From: Methyloferula stellata AR4
Lineage (GTDB): Bacteria > Pseudomonadota > Alphaproteobacteria > Rhizobiales > Beijerinckiaceae
DNA: 64,000 bases
Assembly (NCBI RefSeq): GCF_000385335.1
Contig: NZ_ARWA01000001.1
Span: 3,798,001-3,862,000, forward strand
Direction: 5' to 3'
How positions within the stretch are numbered: position 1 is the first letter of the stretch; each line of letters opens with the position of its first letter. This document shows positions 35,567 to 44,326 of this stretch, one piece after another. The translations under genes and the position numbers were made by a program. Below the pieces are notes generated by a model. It made no database searches and was not told the origin of the DNA. It worked only from the letters and a program-made list of their open reading frames with translations.

Positions 35567-36382
35567 GTGCGCCGCCGCCTTGGCCCGGCGAAACGCGCCA
35601 TTGAGCTCTGCATGAATCTGCTCCGGCGCGGCCGTCAGAAGGCCATGGCGCGTATCGCTCCGATTGTAGATGAGCGGGCCATCGGCAAGACCGGACAAGA
35701 CGCCTCCGGCTTCGTGGAGAATGAGATCGGCCGCCGCGATATCCCAGTCATGCGCATGTTCCGACGCAAAAGCGGCATCGAGATCGCCGGAAGCGACGCG
35801 GGCGATCCGCATGGCGAGCGAAGGGATTTTCGGCTGCAGATTGAATTCGACGCCGGCCGATTTGAGCATTGACGCAAGCCCAGAGGGGCCGGAAACCCGT
35901 GCCTCGGCATCGAGCGATGGGCGTTTCGAGACGGCGATTCGCCGGCCATTCAGAAAAGCCCCTTGGTCTTTCATGGCAACATAGGTTTCTTTCAGCGCCG
36001 GCGCATGGATGACGCCCAGAATGGGGCGCCCATCCGCGATCAATCCGACCGCGATGGCCCAGGTCGCATCGCCATTGACGAAGCCGCGCGTGCCGTCGAT
36101 CGGATCGACGATCAAAACCAGGCCGTTTGAAAGCCGCGCATCCGTGTCGGCGGTTTCCTCGGAAAGCCAGGCGGCCTGCGGCACGAGCGCTTCGAGCTTT
36201 TCCTTGAGATAGCGGTCGACCAGAAAATCCGCCTCGGTCACGGGCGAACCGCCGGGTTTGGTCGTGACTTCCGCGCTGGTTTTGGCACCCTGATTGAAAT
36301 AGCCGAGAGCAAGCTCACCGGCATGGTGCATAATATCGGTGAATGAAGTGGCGAGGGCGTCCCCAAGCACGATCGAATCCAA
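35564..36382 (-). CDS. cysQ: 3'(2'),5'-bisphosphate nucleotidase / inositol monophosphatase family (CysQ-like)
   Basis: This 272-residue metal-dependent phosphatase is of the IMPase fold. Metal-binding motifs are present: WLSEETADTD (first glutamate pair), VDPIDGTRGFVNGDATWAIA (the DPIDGT signature) and HDWDIAAADLILHEAGG (the WDxAA signature). CysQ hydrolyses 3'-phosphoadenosine 5'-phosphate left over from sulfate assimilation. The CysQ subgroup is inferred from its position upstream of DUF4170 and waaA, the usual alphaproteobacterial arrangement. The stop codon is provided by the adjoining repeat. Confidence 0.88.
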   Translation of the reverse strand: MDSIVLGDALATSFTDIMHHAGELALGYFNQGAKTSAEVTTKPGGSPVTEADFLVDRYLKEKLEALVPQAAWLSEETADTDARLSNGLVLIVDPIDGTRGFVNGDATWAIAVGLIADGRPILGVIHAPALKETYVAMKDQGAFLNGRRIAVSKRPSLDAEARVSGPSGLASMLKSAGVEFNLQPKIPSLAMRIARVASGDLDAAFASEHAHDWDIAAADLILHEAGGVLSGLADGPLIYNRSDTRHGLLTAAPEQIHAELNGAFRRAKAAAH

Positions 36383-36475
36383 ATCGATGACCGGTCTCTA
36401 GGATAAAGGAATGAGGCTTGCCTTATCCTTGTGGACCACGGGATTCAAGCGCTTGAATGTCGCAAGGCACCGGCT

Positions 36476-36889
36476 TCAGCCAAGGTTCAGCGCCGAAAGC
36501 CCCGCCGCGGCAACGATTCCGTCCTGTGCCAACTGCATTCCCGAGACGCCGACCGCGCCGATGAACTCGCCCTCGACGACGATCGGCAGCCCGCCCTCGA
36601 CCATCGTGGCGCCTGGAAGCGACAGGATCGCGATCCGGCCGCCTGCCACGACATTTTCCAGCGCCACAGACGGACGTTTGAAGAGGATGGCCGTTTTGGC
36701 CTTTTCGGGGGCGATAACGGCGGAAATCTTGGGTGCTCCGTCCATACGTTCGAGATAGAGAAGATGACCGCCGTCATCGACAACGGCGACGACGACCGTC
36801 CAGCCATTCCTGACCACTTCGGCTACCGCCGCGGCGGCAACGGCCTTCGCATCCGTGAGGGACAGACATGGTTTCTGAAACATGGACAC
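36476..36889 (-). CDS. GlcG/HbpS-like (DUF336) heme-degrading family protein
   Basis: This 137-residue protein is of the GlcG/HbpS family: LSLTDAKAVAAAAVAEVVRN, VVAVVDDGGHLLYLERMDGA, and GGLPIVVEGEFIGAVGVSGM. The family forms small alpha/beta oligomers; HbpS binds heme, while many members have no known role. The start may be the first or third codon (both ATG). No partner gene gives a clue; it lies between cysQ and a divergent DUF6101 gene. Confidence 0.85.
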   Translation of the reverse strand: MSMFQKPCLSLTDAKAVAAAAVAEVVRNGWTVVVAVVDDGGHLLYLERMDGAPKISAVIAPEKAKTAILFKRPSVALENVVAGGRIAILSLPGATMVEGGLPIVVEGEFIGAVGVSGMQLAQDGIVAAAGLSALNLG

Positions 36890-37091
36890 CCTTTCAGAAG
36901 GCGATGTGTTGCAGCGGCTTCACGCACTTATGTAAAATTCGATCAATTTAAAAAAAGCCTTCTCAGCCATGCCTGGATAAACCCTTGGCAGAAAAGCCGA
37001 TTCACGGCTTCTTCACCAGCCTCATTAGCAAATCGACAGGCCCGTGGCGGCAATTCTTGCGCATCGATTTCCAGCCGCAAGGACCGCCTCA

Positions 37092-37610
37092 ATGGCTTGC
37101 ACACAACATATCGCCCGCATCGAAACCAACAAGCGCCTCGCGCTCGACTCGCGTGCGGATGAAGGCATGCGGCTCATCACGCTCGCCAATGACATGATCC
37201 GGATCGAGCGTGTGTTGAAGGGCGTGAAAATGCGCATTCATGTTCCAGCACAAGCCTATTGCGGCGTCACGCTTCAGGCCCGCACGCGGCAAGACGGCGA
37301 TGTTTACGAGATCAAATTGGCGCATCAAGATCCAGATCTCAGCGTCTTTCTGGAAGCTTCGAAAGACAGGCAGCAGGCGGAGGATCTGCGGCGGCAATGG
37401 ACGGATTTTTTCGTCCGGCCGGATCGCGAAAGCCCTCTTGCTTTGGTCGCATCGGCGGATGAAAAGCCAAGCCCTTCGAAGCCCCGCCGGCGCTGCATGA
37501 CCACTGTCGCCAAGCGCCGTCCCCGCCGCATTATACGTCGCAAACCCGGCAATCACGACAATCTTGCCACCGTCCGGCGCGGAGAGCGCGAGATCATTTG
37601 CTACGAATAG
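37092..37610 (+). CDS. DUF6101-like alphaproteobacterial protein
   Basis: This 172-residue protein begins MACTQHIARIETNKRLALDS. A compact N-terminal domain contains MRIHVPAQAYCGVTLQARTR and YEIKLAHQDPDLSVFLEAS. The basic, probably disordered C-terminal tail is rich in Arg/Lys (KPRRRCMTTVAKRRPRR). It resembles the family listed as DUF6101 from memory, with no known function. AAGGA lies eight bases ahead of the ATG at 37092. The 3' end overlaps the convergent crotonase gene by 17 bases. Confidence 0.7.
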   Translation: MACTQHIARIETNKRLALDSRADEGMRLITLANDMIRIERVLKGVKMRIHVPAQAYCGVTLQARTRQDGDVYEIKLAHQDPDLSVFLEASKDRQQAEDLRRQWTDFFVRPDRESPLALVASADEKPSPSKPRRRCMTTVAKRRPRRIIRRKPGNHDNLATVRRGEREIICYE

Positions 37611-38400
37611 GCTTAGGCTTTTTGCCCGAGACGGGCACCACGCGTTTGTTGAGAAAATCCTCGATACGGGACTTTGCTTCCGGACTTGTCTGCGTGAAGG
37701 CGCTCATCAGGCTTTCGACGAAGAGCCCGTCCTCCTGCGCCATATCCTGAATGCGCGGCAAGGCGTGCAATATCGCGAAATTGGACAAAGGCGCATTGCC
37801 GGCCATGCGTGCGGCAAGCTCTTTGGCCTTGGCGAGCCCCTGCCCTTTTTCGACGCTATATTGAACGAGATTAGCCTCGCAGCCCTCACGCGCCGAAAGC
37901 AGACGGCCCGTCAACATCATGTCGGTCATGCGCGCGACGCCCATCAGCCGCGCAACCCGCACGGAGCCGCCGCCGCCGACAAAAAGCCCGCGGCTGCCTT
38001 CCGGCAAAGCGAAGAAGGCGCTCTCATCGGCGATTCTGATATGGGCCGATGCCGCGAGCTCAAGCCCGCCGCCGATCACGCCGCCATGCAACACCGCGAT
38101 AAAAGGAATGTCGCCGCGCCCGATGAGATCGAAAGCCGCATGCCAATGCCGCGATGTTTTCAGCGCCTCGACCGGCGTTTTGCGCGCGTGCTTGGCAAGA
38201 TCGAGACCGGCGCAGAAATGCTCGCCATGGCCAAAAAGGATCGCAGCCTTGGCCTCCTTCGTGGCTTTTGCAATCGCTTCTGTCAGCGCATTCAGGAGAT
38301 CGTCGTCGATCGCATTGCGCTTTGCCGCCCGGTTGAGGCCGATCAGGGCGATATCCGCCTCAAGCTCATAGGTGACGAGATCTGTCTTCAGGCGGGTCAC
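37594..38400 (-). CDS. Enoyl-CoA hydratase/isomerase (crotonase) family protein
   Basis: This 268-residue crotonase-fold enzyme acts on acyl-CoA thioesters. The oxyanion-hole segments are HGEHFCAGLDLAKHA and HGGVIGGGLELAASAHIRIA. The two glutamates used by true hydratases appear in GLELAAS and FALPEGSRG, so hydration or isomerisation chemistry is possible. Substrate is not deducible. A basic C-terminus (VSGKKPKPIRSK) follows the fold. It lies between waaA/cysQ and lpxK on its own, with no beta-oxidation partner nearby. Confidence 0.88.
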   Translation of the reverse strand: MTRLKTDLVTYELEADIALIGLNRAAKRNAIDDDLLNALTEAIAKATKEAKAAILFGHGEHFCAGLDLAKHARKTPVEALKTSRHWHAAFDLIGRGDIPFIAVLHGGVIGGGLELAASAHIRIADESAFFALPEGSRGLFVGGGGSVRVARLMGVARMTDMMLTGRLLSAREGCEANLVQYSVEKGQGLAKAKELAARMAGNAPLSNFAILHALPRIQDMAQEDGLFVESLMSAFTQTSPEAKSRIEDFLNKRVVPVSGKKPKPIRSK

Positions 38401-38516
38401 AAAGCGGTCCTTGGTTCAACGCACCTTCAATATGCACGGCTTCTGTTTATAGTGCACGAGATGAAGGCGGCGACGTCCGCTTTCATCGGAGGGAAGCTGA
38501 AACTCATTGACCAATC

Positions 38517-39542
38517 ATGCGCGCGCCTGACTTCTGGTGGCAGCCTAGGCCAAATTTTATGGCGCGGCTGCTCGCCCCTCTCGGATGGGCCTATGGGGCC
38601 GTCACCGTGCAGCGCATGAGCCGCGGCGGGGCGCGCACAGGCGTACCCGTCTTTTGCGTCGGGAATTTCGTCGCAGGCGGGGCAGGCAAGACGCCGACCG
38701 CGATCGCCATCGCGCACCGCTTGCAGGCGCAAGGGGAAAAGCCAGCGTTTCTATCGCGCGGCTATGGCGGAAAGGCCGGGCCTGGGCCGGTCCTCGTCGA
38801 TGCGGCGCGTCACACCGCAGAAGATGTCGGGGACGAAGCTTTGCTTTTGGCGCGCGTCGCACCGACAATCGTCGGCGCCGATCGCGTCGCCTCGGCAGCC
38901 CTCGCCGTCAAGACCGGTGCGAGCGTCGTCATCCTCGATGACGGGCTGCAAAACCCGTCTCTCGCGCAGGATCTGCGTCTCGCCGTGGTCGATGGCACGG
39001 CTGGCATCGGAAATGGGCTTTGCATCCCGGCCGGCCCCTTGCGCGCACCGCTTTCCGGGCAATTGGCATCCATCTCAGCCATACTGATTGTCGGAGAAGG
39101 CGCGGCAACATCGAACAAAGCGATCCGCGCGTCGAAGAAACCCATCCTGACCGCGAGATTTGTCGCCGAAGAAGATATGGCGAGCCAGTTGGCGGGAAAG
39201 CCCGTCGTCGCTTTCGCGGGGATCGGCCTACCGGAAAAATTCAAGGCCACCGTTTTGGATGTGGGCGCCACGATTGCCGGATGGCGGAGTTTCCCGGATC
39301 ACCATGTCTATTCAGCGGAAGAATTGCGGCGCTTGCAAAGCGATGCCGCGCAAAGGCTGGCCGCGCTGGTCACGACGGAAAAGGATTACGTCCGGATCGC
39401 ACCGCTTCTCGCCGCACTTGACCCGGATCTGCCGCGACCGCTTGCCTTGCCGGGAGCGCTCATTTTCGATGACACGCAGGCGCTTGACGATCTTTTGACA
39501 AAAGCCCTGCATGACGCGCGGGCGAAGATCCAAGCTGTTTAA
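38517..39542 (+). CDS. lpxK: Tetraacyldisaccharide 4'-kinase
   Basis: LpxK phosphorylates the 4' position of the lipid A precursor at the inner membrane, the step before Kdo transfer by WaaA. The 341-residue protein begins MRAPDFWWQPRPNFMARLLA and contains the P-loop NFVAGGAGKTPTAIAIAHRL. SRGYGGKAGPGPVLVD and DVGDEALLLAR follow, and then VVILDDGLQNPSLAQDLRLA with the catalytic DDG. The C-terminal DHHVYSAEELRRLQ and TTEKDYVRIAP are standard. It converges on DUF2093, with the two stop codons sharing TTAA. Confidence 0.96.
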   Translation: MRAPDFWWQPRPNFMARLLAPLGWAYGAVTVQRMSRGGARTGVPVFCVGNFVAGGAGKTPTAIAIAHRLQAQGEKPAFLSRGYGGKAGPGPVLVDAARHTAEDVGDEALLLARVAPTIVGADRVASAALAVKTGASVVILDDGLQNPSLAQDLRLAVVDGTAGIGNGLCIPAGPLRAPLSGQLASISAILIVGEGAATSNKAIRASKKPILTARFVAEEDMASQLAGKPVVAFAGIGLPEKFKATVLDVGATIAGWRSFPDHHVYSAEELRRLQSDAAQRLAALVTTEKDYVRIAPLLAALDPDLPRPLALPGALIFDDTQALDDLLTKALHDARAKIQAV

Positions 39543-39760
39543 GATTTCAGCTTGATGCCGAGCCGCTGAAGCTTGGCCTCAGGCGTAGCATAGGGTTCCT
39601 GCAGATCGACGTTCCAATAACGCAGATCCTCGAGCGGAATCGGCGCGCCGGTGACAGCGCAGCGCACGAAAGTGCCCGGCCGGACCACACGAATATCGCC
39701 GTCGAGATAGACGACTTCGGCTTCTCCGACTGAAACGGGACGGCGTTCGTAGCGGTTCAT
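39539..39760 (-). CDS. DUF2093 family protein
   Basis: This 73-residue protein is of the DUF2093 type: VVYLDGDIRVVRPGTFVRCA, ITLDDLRYW-like IPLEDLRYWNVDLQEPYATP and a C-terminal lysine/leucine tail. The family regularly accompanies lpxK in alphaproteobacteria; function unknown. Here it lies on the strand opposite lpxK with tail-to-tail overlapping stop codons, rather than downstream in the same direction. Confidence 0.88.
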   Translation of the reverse strand: MNRYERRPVSVGEAEVVYLDGDIRVVRPGTFVRCAVTGAPIPLEDLRYWNVDLQEPYATPEAKLQRLGIKLKS

Positions 39761-39841
39761 GGCGAATCGGAACTCGTGCGGGGGTAGAATGCCTCAACAT
39801 AATGCAGATAGCACCGCTTTTCCACTCCCCATCTCCCGCTG

Positions 39842-40597
39842 TCAATGTCCGACGAATAAACGATCTGCGAGCACCGAAGGCAGGCCCGCCGCCCGGATCT
39901 TCTCCGCCGCCCTGGCAATGTCGTAGGAAACCCGCATGAAAGTCAGCGCCGCCGTCGTGTCGTCATAAAGCGCGTAGGAGGCTTCAGGGTTTTCGTCGCG
40001 CGGCTGCCCAACGGAGCCCAGAACCGCGTGCCATTTCATGTCGCGTTCGAGAAGATGAGTGAGACGTGCGACAGGAATAGCCGACCGCGTCGAGCCAAGG
40101 TCCGATTCCGCTTTCAGCGGCATGCGCGCCAATTGCGGCCGATGCACATGGCCGCTGAACGTCACGCGATGCTGCGTCGCTCGCATGGAGCGCTCCGCCT
40201 CGCGCGGCCCCATGACGTAGATCCAGCCGGCGGGATCGGACGCATCGCCATGCACGAAAAGCACGTCTCCATGGCTTGCCGACAGAGGCAGCGCCTCGAG
40301 GAAGGCGATTTCGGCCTCGCTTAAATTGTTCTTCGTCCATTCGATCGCGTGGCGCGCATGACCATTCATATCGCGCAGCGGCGATGTCACCGCGACATCA
40401 TGATTGCCCTTGATGACGATTGCGCCATTCGCAGCGAAACGCGCCACCGTCTCGACCACATAGGACGGATCGGCGCCATAGCCGACGAGATCGCCGAGGA
40501 AGGCATATTGCTCCGCCCCGCGCGAGGCCGCGTCGATCAGGCAGGCCTGCAGGGCCTCGCGATTGCCGTGAATATCCGAGAGAAGCGCCAGGATCAT
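39842..40597 (-). CDS. Calcineurin-like metallophosphoesterase
   Basis: This 251-residue phosphoesterase has the full metal-ligand set: ALLSDIHGNREALQACL (first Asp and His), FLGDLVGYGADP, VIKGNHDVAV, SHGDVLFVHGDA and TFSGHVHRPQLA. It belongs to the YfcE/diadenosine tetraphosphatase-like branch that often acts as a phosphodiesterase or protein phosphatase; the substrate is unknown. The start ATG at 40597 follows a 31-base gap after the small unknown gene and may share its transcript. Confidence 0.9.
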   Translation of the reverse strand: MILALLSDIHGNREALQACLIDAASRGAEQYAFLGDLVGYGADPSYVVETVARFAANGAIVIKGNHDVAVTSPLRDMNGHARHAIEWTKNNLSEAEIAFLEALPLSASHGDVLFVHGDASDPAGWIYVMGPREAERSMRATQHRVTFSGHVHRPQLARMPLKAESDLGSTRSAIPVARLTHLLERDMKWHAVLGSVGQPRDENPEASYALYDDTTAALTFMRVSYDIARAAEKIRAAGLPSVLADRLFVGH

Positions 40598-40628
40598 GAA
40601 GAGCTAAAACCGCCGCAAGAAAGTTCGA

Positions 40629-40943
40629 TCAATCGAGAATACCTCCCATCCAAGCCATGGGATGTTTATCGCCCTCCCACGGAATGTCTTTGCAGCCATC
40701 TTGCGCCGCGACCTTGAAGACGATCTTGCCCGGATAGGGCTCGACCTCGGTCGACAGGCGGAAGCCGACAATCGTTCCGCCAAAATAAGAAGGCTCGGAC
40801 TTCTTCTGGTGCAAATAGAGGTTTCCGTTCACGAGGCGCTCGGCCTCCGATTCATACAAGGTCCAATAGCCACTCTCATATTCGGGAGGTTGGACCGCGG
40901 TCAGATAAAGCGGATTGCGGCAAATCAAATGAATCCTGGGCAC
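40629..40943 (-). CDS. Small conserved protein of unknown function
   Basis: This 104-residue protein without signal or membrane segments begins MPRIHLICRNPLYLTAVQPP. It contains EYESGYWTLYESEAERLVNG and QKKSEPSYFGGTIVGFRL. The tyrosine-, tryptophan- and glycine-rich pattern looks like a compact beta fold. I recognise no named family. It lies between xseA and the phosphoesterase on the same strand, 124 bases downstream of a long perfect palindrome. Confidence 0.7.
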   Translation of the reverse strand: MPRIHLICRNPLYLTAVQPPEYESGYWTLYESEAERLVNGNLYLHQKKSEPSYFGGTIVGFRLSTEVEPYPGKIVFKVAAQDGCKDIPWEGDKHPMAWMGGILD

Positions 40944-41066
40944 GTGATCTTTCCTGGCAAGATCGAAACATTCGGCGAAGCGGCAATCTAAACCACCCCG
41001 CGAAGAGCGAGATTACGCAGATTGCGCACGCTTATCTGCGCTACCCCGCTCCATTCTAGAAGATCA

Positions 41067-41109
41067 ATAACGATAATTTTGGATCGATTCGATCCAAAAT
41101 TATCGTTAT
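41067..41109. repeat. Perfect 43-base inverted repeat downstream of xseA
   Basis: Two 21-base arms (41067-41087 and 41089-41109) are exact reverse complements around a single base. The left arm starts ATAACGATAATTTTGG and the structure begins eight bases after the xseA stop on the minus strand. The arms are AT-rich (14 of 21 bases). No T tract follows. It could terminate or protect the xseA transcript, or be a miniature mobile palindrome; the sequence alone does not decide. Confidence 0.85.
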
Positions 41110-41117
41110 GTCGGATT

Positions 41118-42713
41118 TCAAAAAAGCGATCCTTGGCCGCTCTTTTTAGCGTCTTTGCCGGCGGGCCTGTCGGCGAGGCGTTTCGTCGCGCCTCCGGCCG
41201 AAGCTCCCATTGCTCCAGCGACCGCGGTCTTGCTGCCGTCGGCGAATTCAATATTGAGCTGAGCGCCGTCTTCCACCTGGGACGCAAGCCGCAGCGGCCG
41301 GCCTTCGGCGTCGCGAATAAGGGCAAAACCGCGCGCCAGAACCTGGCGATAGCCGAGCGATTGCAGCAATTGGCCGAGCGAGCGCAGATGCGCGGCCCGA
41401 AGAGAGAGCCCCGCGCCAAAGGCACGCCTTTGGCGTTGCGCGAGCGCTTCCAATGTTTTTGTGGCCGAGGAAATCCGCTCCTTTTCCGCGCGCAGGCGCG
41501 TCGCCCGTGCCGTCGTGAGCCGCGCCGCGGCATGGGTGAGCCTTTGCGTCCGCCGCTCGAAGCCGACCTCGAGACAGCGCAGCATGCGCGCATCGAGCGC
41601 CTCGAGCCTTTGCCCGGCGCGGGCCATTTTCGCATGCGGCGATTGGCTCGCCAGCCGATGCGACAGGCGCGCAAGCGCGATTCTATGTTGATCGTGCCCG
41701 CGCATCAAAGCGCCCGCAAGGCCAGACCCGGCGCGATCCAATCTCTGGCGCGGAAATGAGATGATCGCCTCGCCCTGCGGGAGCGCCCGCGTCAGCGCGC
41801 GCAGCTCGGCCCGCTGCCGATCCATAAGGCGCAGCATTGCGCCTTGATGACGGCGGTCGAGATCGGCCATGGAGGCCAGAAGTTCGAGACGTACCGGCAC
41901 GGCCTTTTCGGCGGCACCCGTCGGCGTCGGCGCGCGCAGATCGGCGGCATAGTCGATCAGCGTCCAATCGGTCTCATGGCCGATCGCGGAAATCAGCGGC
42001 AGCAGGCTCGAAGCCGCGGCACGCACGACCGTTTCCTCGTTGAAGCTCCAAAGATCTTCGAGTGAGCCGCCGCCGCGCGCGACGATGATGAGATCGGGCC
42101 GCCGCAAAGGCCCCTCTTCCGGCAGAAGATTGAAGCCTTCGATCGCCGCCGTCACCTCGGCGGCCGAGGTCTCGCCCTGCACGCGCACCGGCCAGACGAG
42201 AACGTGGACGGGAAAGCGATCTTCGATCCGATGCAAAATATCGCGGATAACCGCGCCGGTCGGCGAGGTCACGACGCCGATGCGCTCGGGCAAAAACGGC
42301 AGAAGCTGCTTGCGCGCTTCGTCGAAGAGGCCTTCGGCCGCGAGCCGCCTGCGGCGCTCTTCGAACAAAGCCATGAGCGCGCCGATGCCGGCCGGCTCGA
42401 TCGATTCAATGATGATCTGATAGGAGGATTTGCCCGGAAAGGTCGAGACTTTGCCCGTCGCAATGACTTCGAGCCCCTCCTGCGGCTTGACCCGCATGCG
42501 CAGGAACGAACTTTTCCAGACGACGGCGTCGATACGGGCGTTTTCGTCCTTCAGGCAGAAATAGGCGTGGCCGGACGAATGCGGGCCCCGATAATTCGAA
42601 ATCTCGCCGCGCACACGCACAAATCCGAACCGATCCTCGATCGTTCGCTTGAGGGCTCCGGATAATTCGCTGACGCTGATTTCCGGGACATTGGTCACCT
42701 GAGCTTCGGACAT
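41118..42713 (-). CDS. xseA: Exodeoxyribonuclease VII large subunit
   Basis: XseA with XseB degrades single-stranded DNA in mismatch repair. From the ATG at 42713 the protein has 531 residues. The N-terminal OB fold includes VSELSGALKRTIEDRFGFVR and GHAYFCLKDENARIDAVVWK. The catalytic part has IGVVTSPTGAVIRDILHRIE, RGGGSLEDLWSFNEE and SAIGHETDWTLIDYAADLRA. A long coiled coil is followed by the C-terminal LARGFALIRDAEGRPL. The C-terminal tail is extended and lysine-rich. No xseB is nearby. Confidence 0.96.
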   Translation of the reverse strand: MSEAQVTNVPEISVSELSGALKRTIEDRFGFVRVRGEISNYRGPHSSGHAYFCLKDENARIDAVVWKSSFLRMRVKPQEGLEVIATGKVSTFPGKSSYQIIIESIEPAGIGALMALFEERRRRLAAEGLFDEARKQLLPFLPERIGVVTSPTGAVIRDILHRIEDRFPVHVLVWPVRVQGETSAAEVTAAIEGFNLLPEEGPLRRPDLIIVARGGGSLEDLWSFNEETVVRAAASSLLPLISAIGHETDWTLIDYAADLRAPTPTGAAEKAVPVRLELLASMADLDRRHQGAMLRLMDRQRAELRALTRALPQGEAIISFPRQRLDRAGSGLAGALMRGHDQHRIALARLSHRLASQSPHAKMARAGQRLEALDARMLRCLEVGFERRTQRLTHAAARLTTARATRLRAEKERISSATKTLEALAQRQRRAFGAGLSLRAAHLRSLGQLLQSLGYRQVLARGFALIRDAEGRPLRLASQVEDGAQLNIEFADGSKTAVAGAMGASAGGATKRLADRPAGKDAKKSGQGSLF

Positions 42714-42779
42714 GGCTTCATAAAGACCGATTTGACCGCGCAAGGGAAGCGCCCTCGGCGCGCCCCTTAGCCGCCTCGG

Positions 42780-44114
42780 TCAAGCCACAGCCTTGATGGC
42801 CTTGCCGAGCTTCTCGACGATCTCGCCGATCTGCGCTTCGCTGACGATCAAAGGCGGCGTCAAAACGATCGCTTCGCCCGCCTGCCGGACCAGAAGATCG
42901 AATTCGTGGAAGGCCTTGTCCATCACCTCGAAGGCCCGTTTGCCGACGGCGTCCGGGCGCGAGGCGAGATCGAAACAGGCGGTCAGGCCGCAATTGCGGA
43001 TATCGAGAATGTTTGGCGTGCCTTTGAGGCTATGAACGGCATCGGCCCAGACCGGCTCGAGCGCCCGCGCGCGTTCGAAAAGCCCCTCGGCAACATAGAG
43101 ATCGAGCGTGGCCAATCCCGCCGCGCAGGCGAGCGGATGGCCGGAATAAGTATAGCCGTGGCATAATTCGACAGCGTGCTCCGGCCCCTTCATGAAGGCA
43201 TCATAGATGCCTTTGCGGACCAGCACGCCGCCCATCGGCACCGTGCCCGACGTGATGCCCTTGGCGAAGGTGATCATGTCCGGAATGACACCGTAGCGTT
43301 CCGCCGCGAAGGCATAACCGAGACGCCCGAAGCCTGAGATGACTTCATCGAAGATCAACAGAATGCCGAATTTGTCGCAGATGGCGCGCAACTTCTGCAA
43401 ATAGCCCTTGGGCGGCGGCAACACGCCGGTCGAGCCCGCCATGGGCTCGACGATCACGGCGGCGATCGTCGAGGCATCGTGCAGCCCGACGAGCCGCTCA
43501 AGCTCATCGGCCAAATGCGCGCCCCATTCGGGCTCGCCCTTGGTGAAGGCTTGCTCGCTGCGGTTGTAGGTCGTCGGCAGATGATCGACGCCGGCGAGGA
43601 GATTGCCGAAGATTTTGCGGTTGGCGACCATGCCGCCGACGGCGGTGCCGCCGAAGCCGACGCCATGATAGCCGCGCTCGCGGCCGATCAGGCGCGTCCT
43701 TGAGGCATTGCCGCAGACATTATGATAGCCGAGCGCGATCTTGAGCGCAGTATCGACCGCCTCCGACCCGGAATTGGCAAAGAAGACGTGATCGAGATCG
43801 CCGGGCGCCAAAGCCGCGACCCTCGACGCCAAGGCGAAAACTTTGGGATGACCGAATTGGAAAGGCGGCGAGAAGTCGAGTTCGGCCGCCTGCTGCTGGA
43901 TGGCTTCAACGATAGGCCCGCGGCTATGCCCGGCATTGGCGCACCAAAGCCCCGCGGTTCCGTCTAGAATGGCGCGGCCGTCGCCGGTGAAATAATGCAT
44001 GTCCTTGGCGCGGGTCACCATGCGCGGGCTTTGCTTGAAGGCCCGGTTGGAGGAAAACGGCATCCAATAGGCTTCGAGATCGTTCGGATGCGTGACGGCG
44101 GCTTGAGCGGACAT
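42780..44114 (-). CDS. Class III aminotransferase (omega-amino acid:pyruvate type)
   Basis: This 444-residue PLP enzyme is of fold type I, class III. The PLP-lysine segment is PDMITFAKGITSGTVPMGGV, preceded by LLIFDEVISGFGRLGYAFAA. Other family blocks are LWCANAGHSRGPIVEAIQQQ, HVFFANSGSEAVDTALKIAL and CHGYTYSGHPLACAAGLATL. It is closest by eye to beta-alanine/omega-amino acid:pyruvate transaminases; exact substrates are not decidable. AGGAG lies seven bases ahead of the ATG at 44114. It is transcribed toward xseA. Confidence 0.9.
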   Translation of the reverse strand: MSAQAAVTHPNDLEAYWMPFSSNRAFKQSPRMVTRAKDMHYFTGDGRAILDGTAGLWCANAGHSRGPIVEAIQQQAAELDFSPPFQFGHPKVFALASRVAALAPGDLDHVFFANSGSEAVDTALKIALGYHNVCGNASRTRLIGRERGYHGVGFGGTAVGGMVANRKIFGNLLAGVDHLPTTYNRSEQAFTKGEPEWGAHLADELERLVGLHDASTIAAVIVEPMAGSTGVLPPPKGYLQKLRAICDKFGILLIFDEVISGFGRLGYAFAAERYGVIPDMITFAKGITSGTVPMGGVLVRKGIYDAFMKGPEHAVELCHGYTYSGHPLACAAGLATLDLYVAEGLFERARALEPVWADAVHSLKGTPNILDIRNCGLTACFDLASRPDAVGKRAFEVMDKAFHEFDLLVRQAGEAIVLTPPLIVSEAQIGEIVEKLGKAIKAVA

Positions 44115-44326
44115 GCGGTGCTCCTGGGAAAGGCCGGGCGAAGCTAGCCGCGTCATGCGGCAAGATGAAGAAGGTCCGTCAGATCGCAGGCAAAAGCCGT
44201 TCCGGAGGCGAATGTTACGCTAATTAACATGCGAGCAACCATCGTTCCGGCATGTCCAGGGGATTCGTCTTGCGTGAACGATAGAAGCGTCGCGTCCGCG
44301 ACACGCACGCACACCATATAGGACCT

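Noticed and set aside
40988-41674. Minus-strand frame of 228 codons overlapping xseA
   Set aside because: It is arginine-rich, shares the xseA DNA in another frame and runs through the perfect palindrome; xseA is the coding frame.
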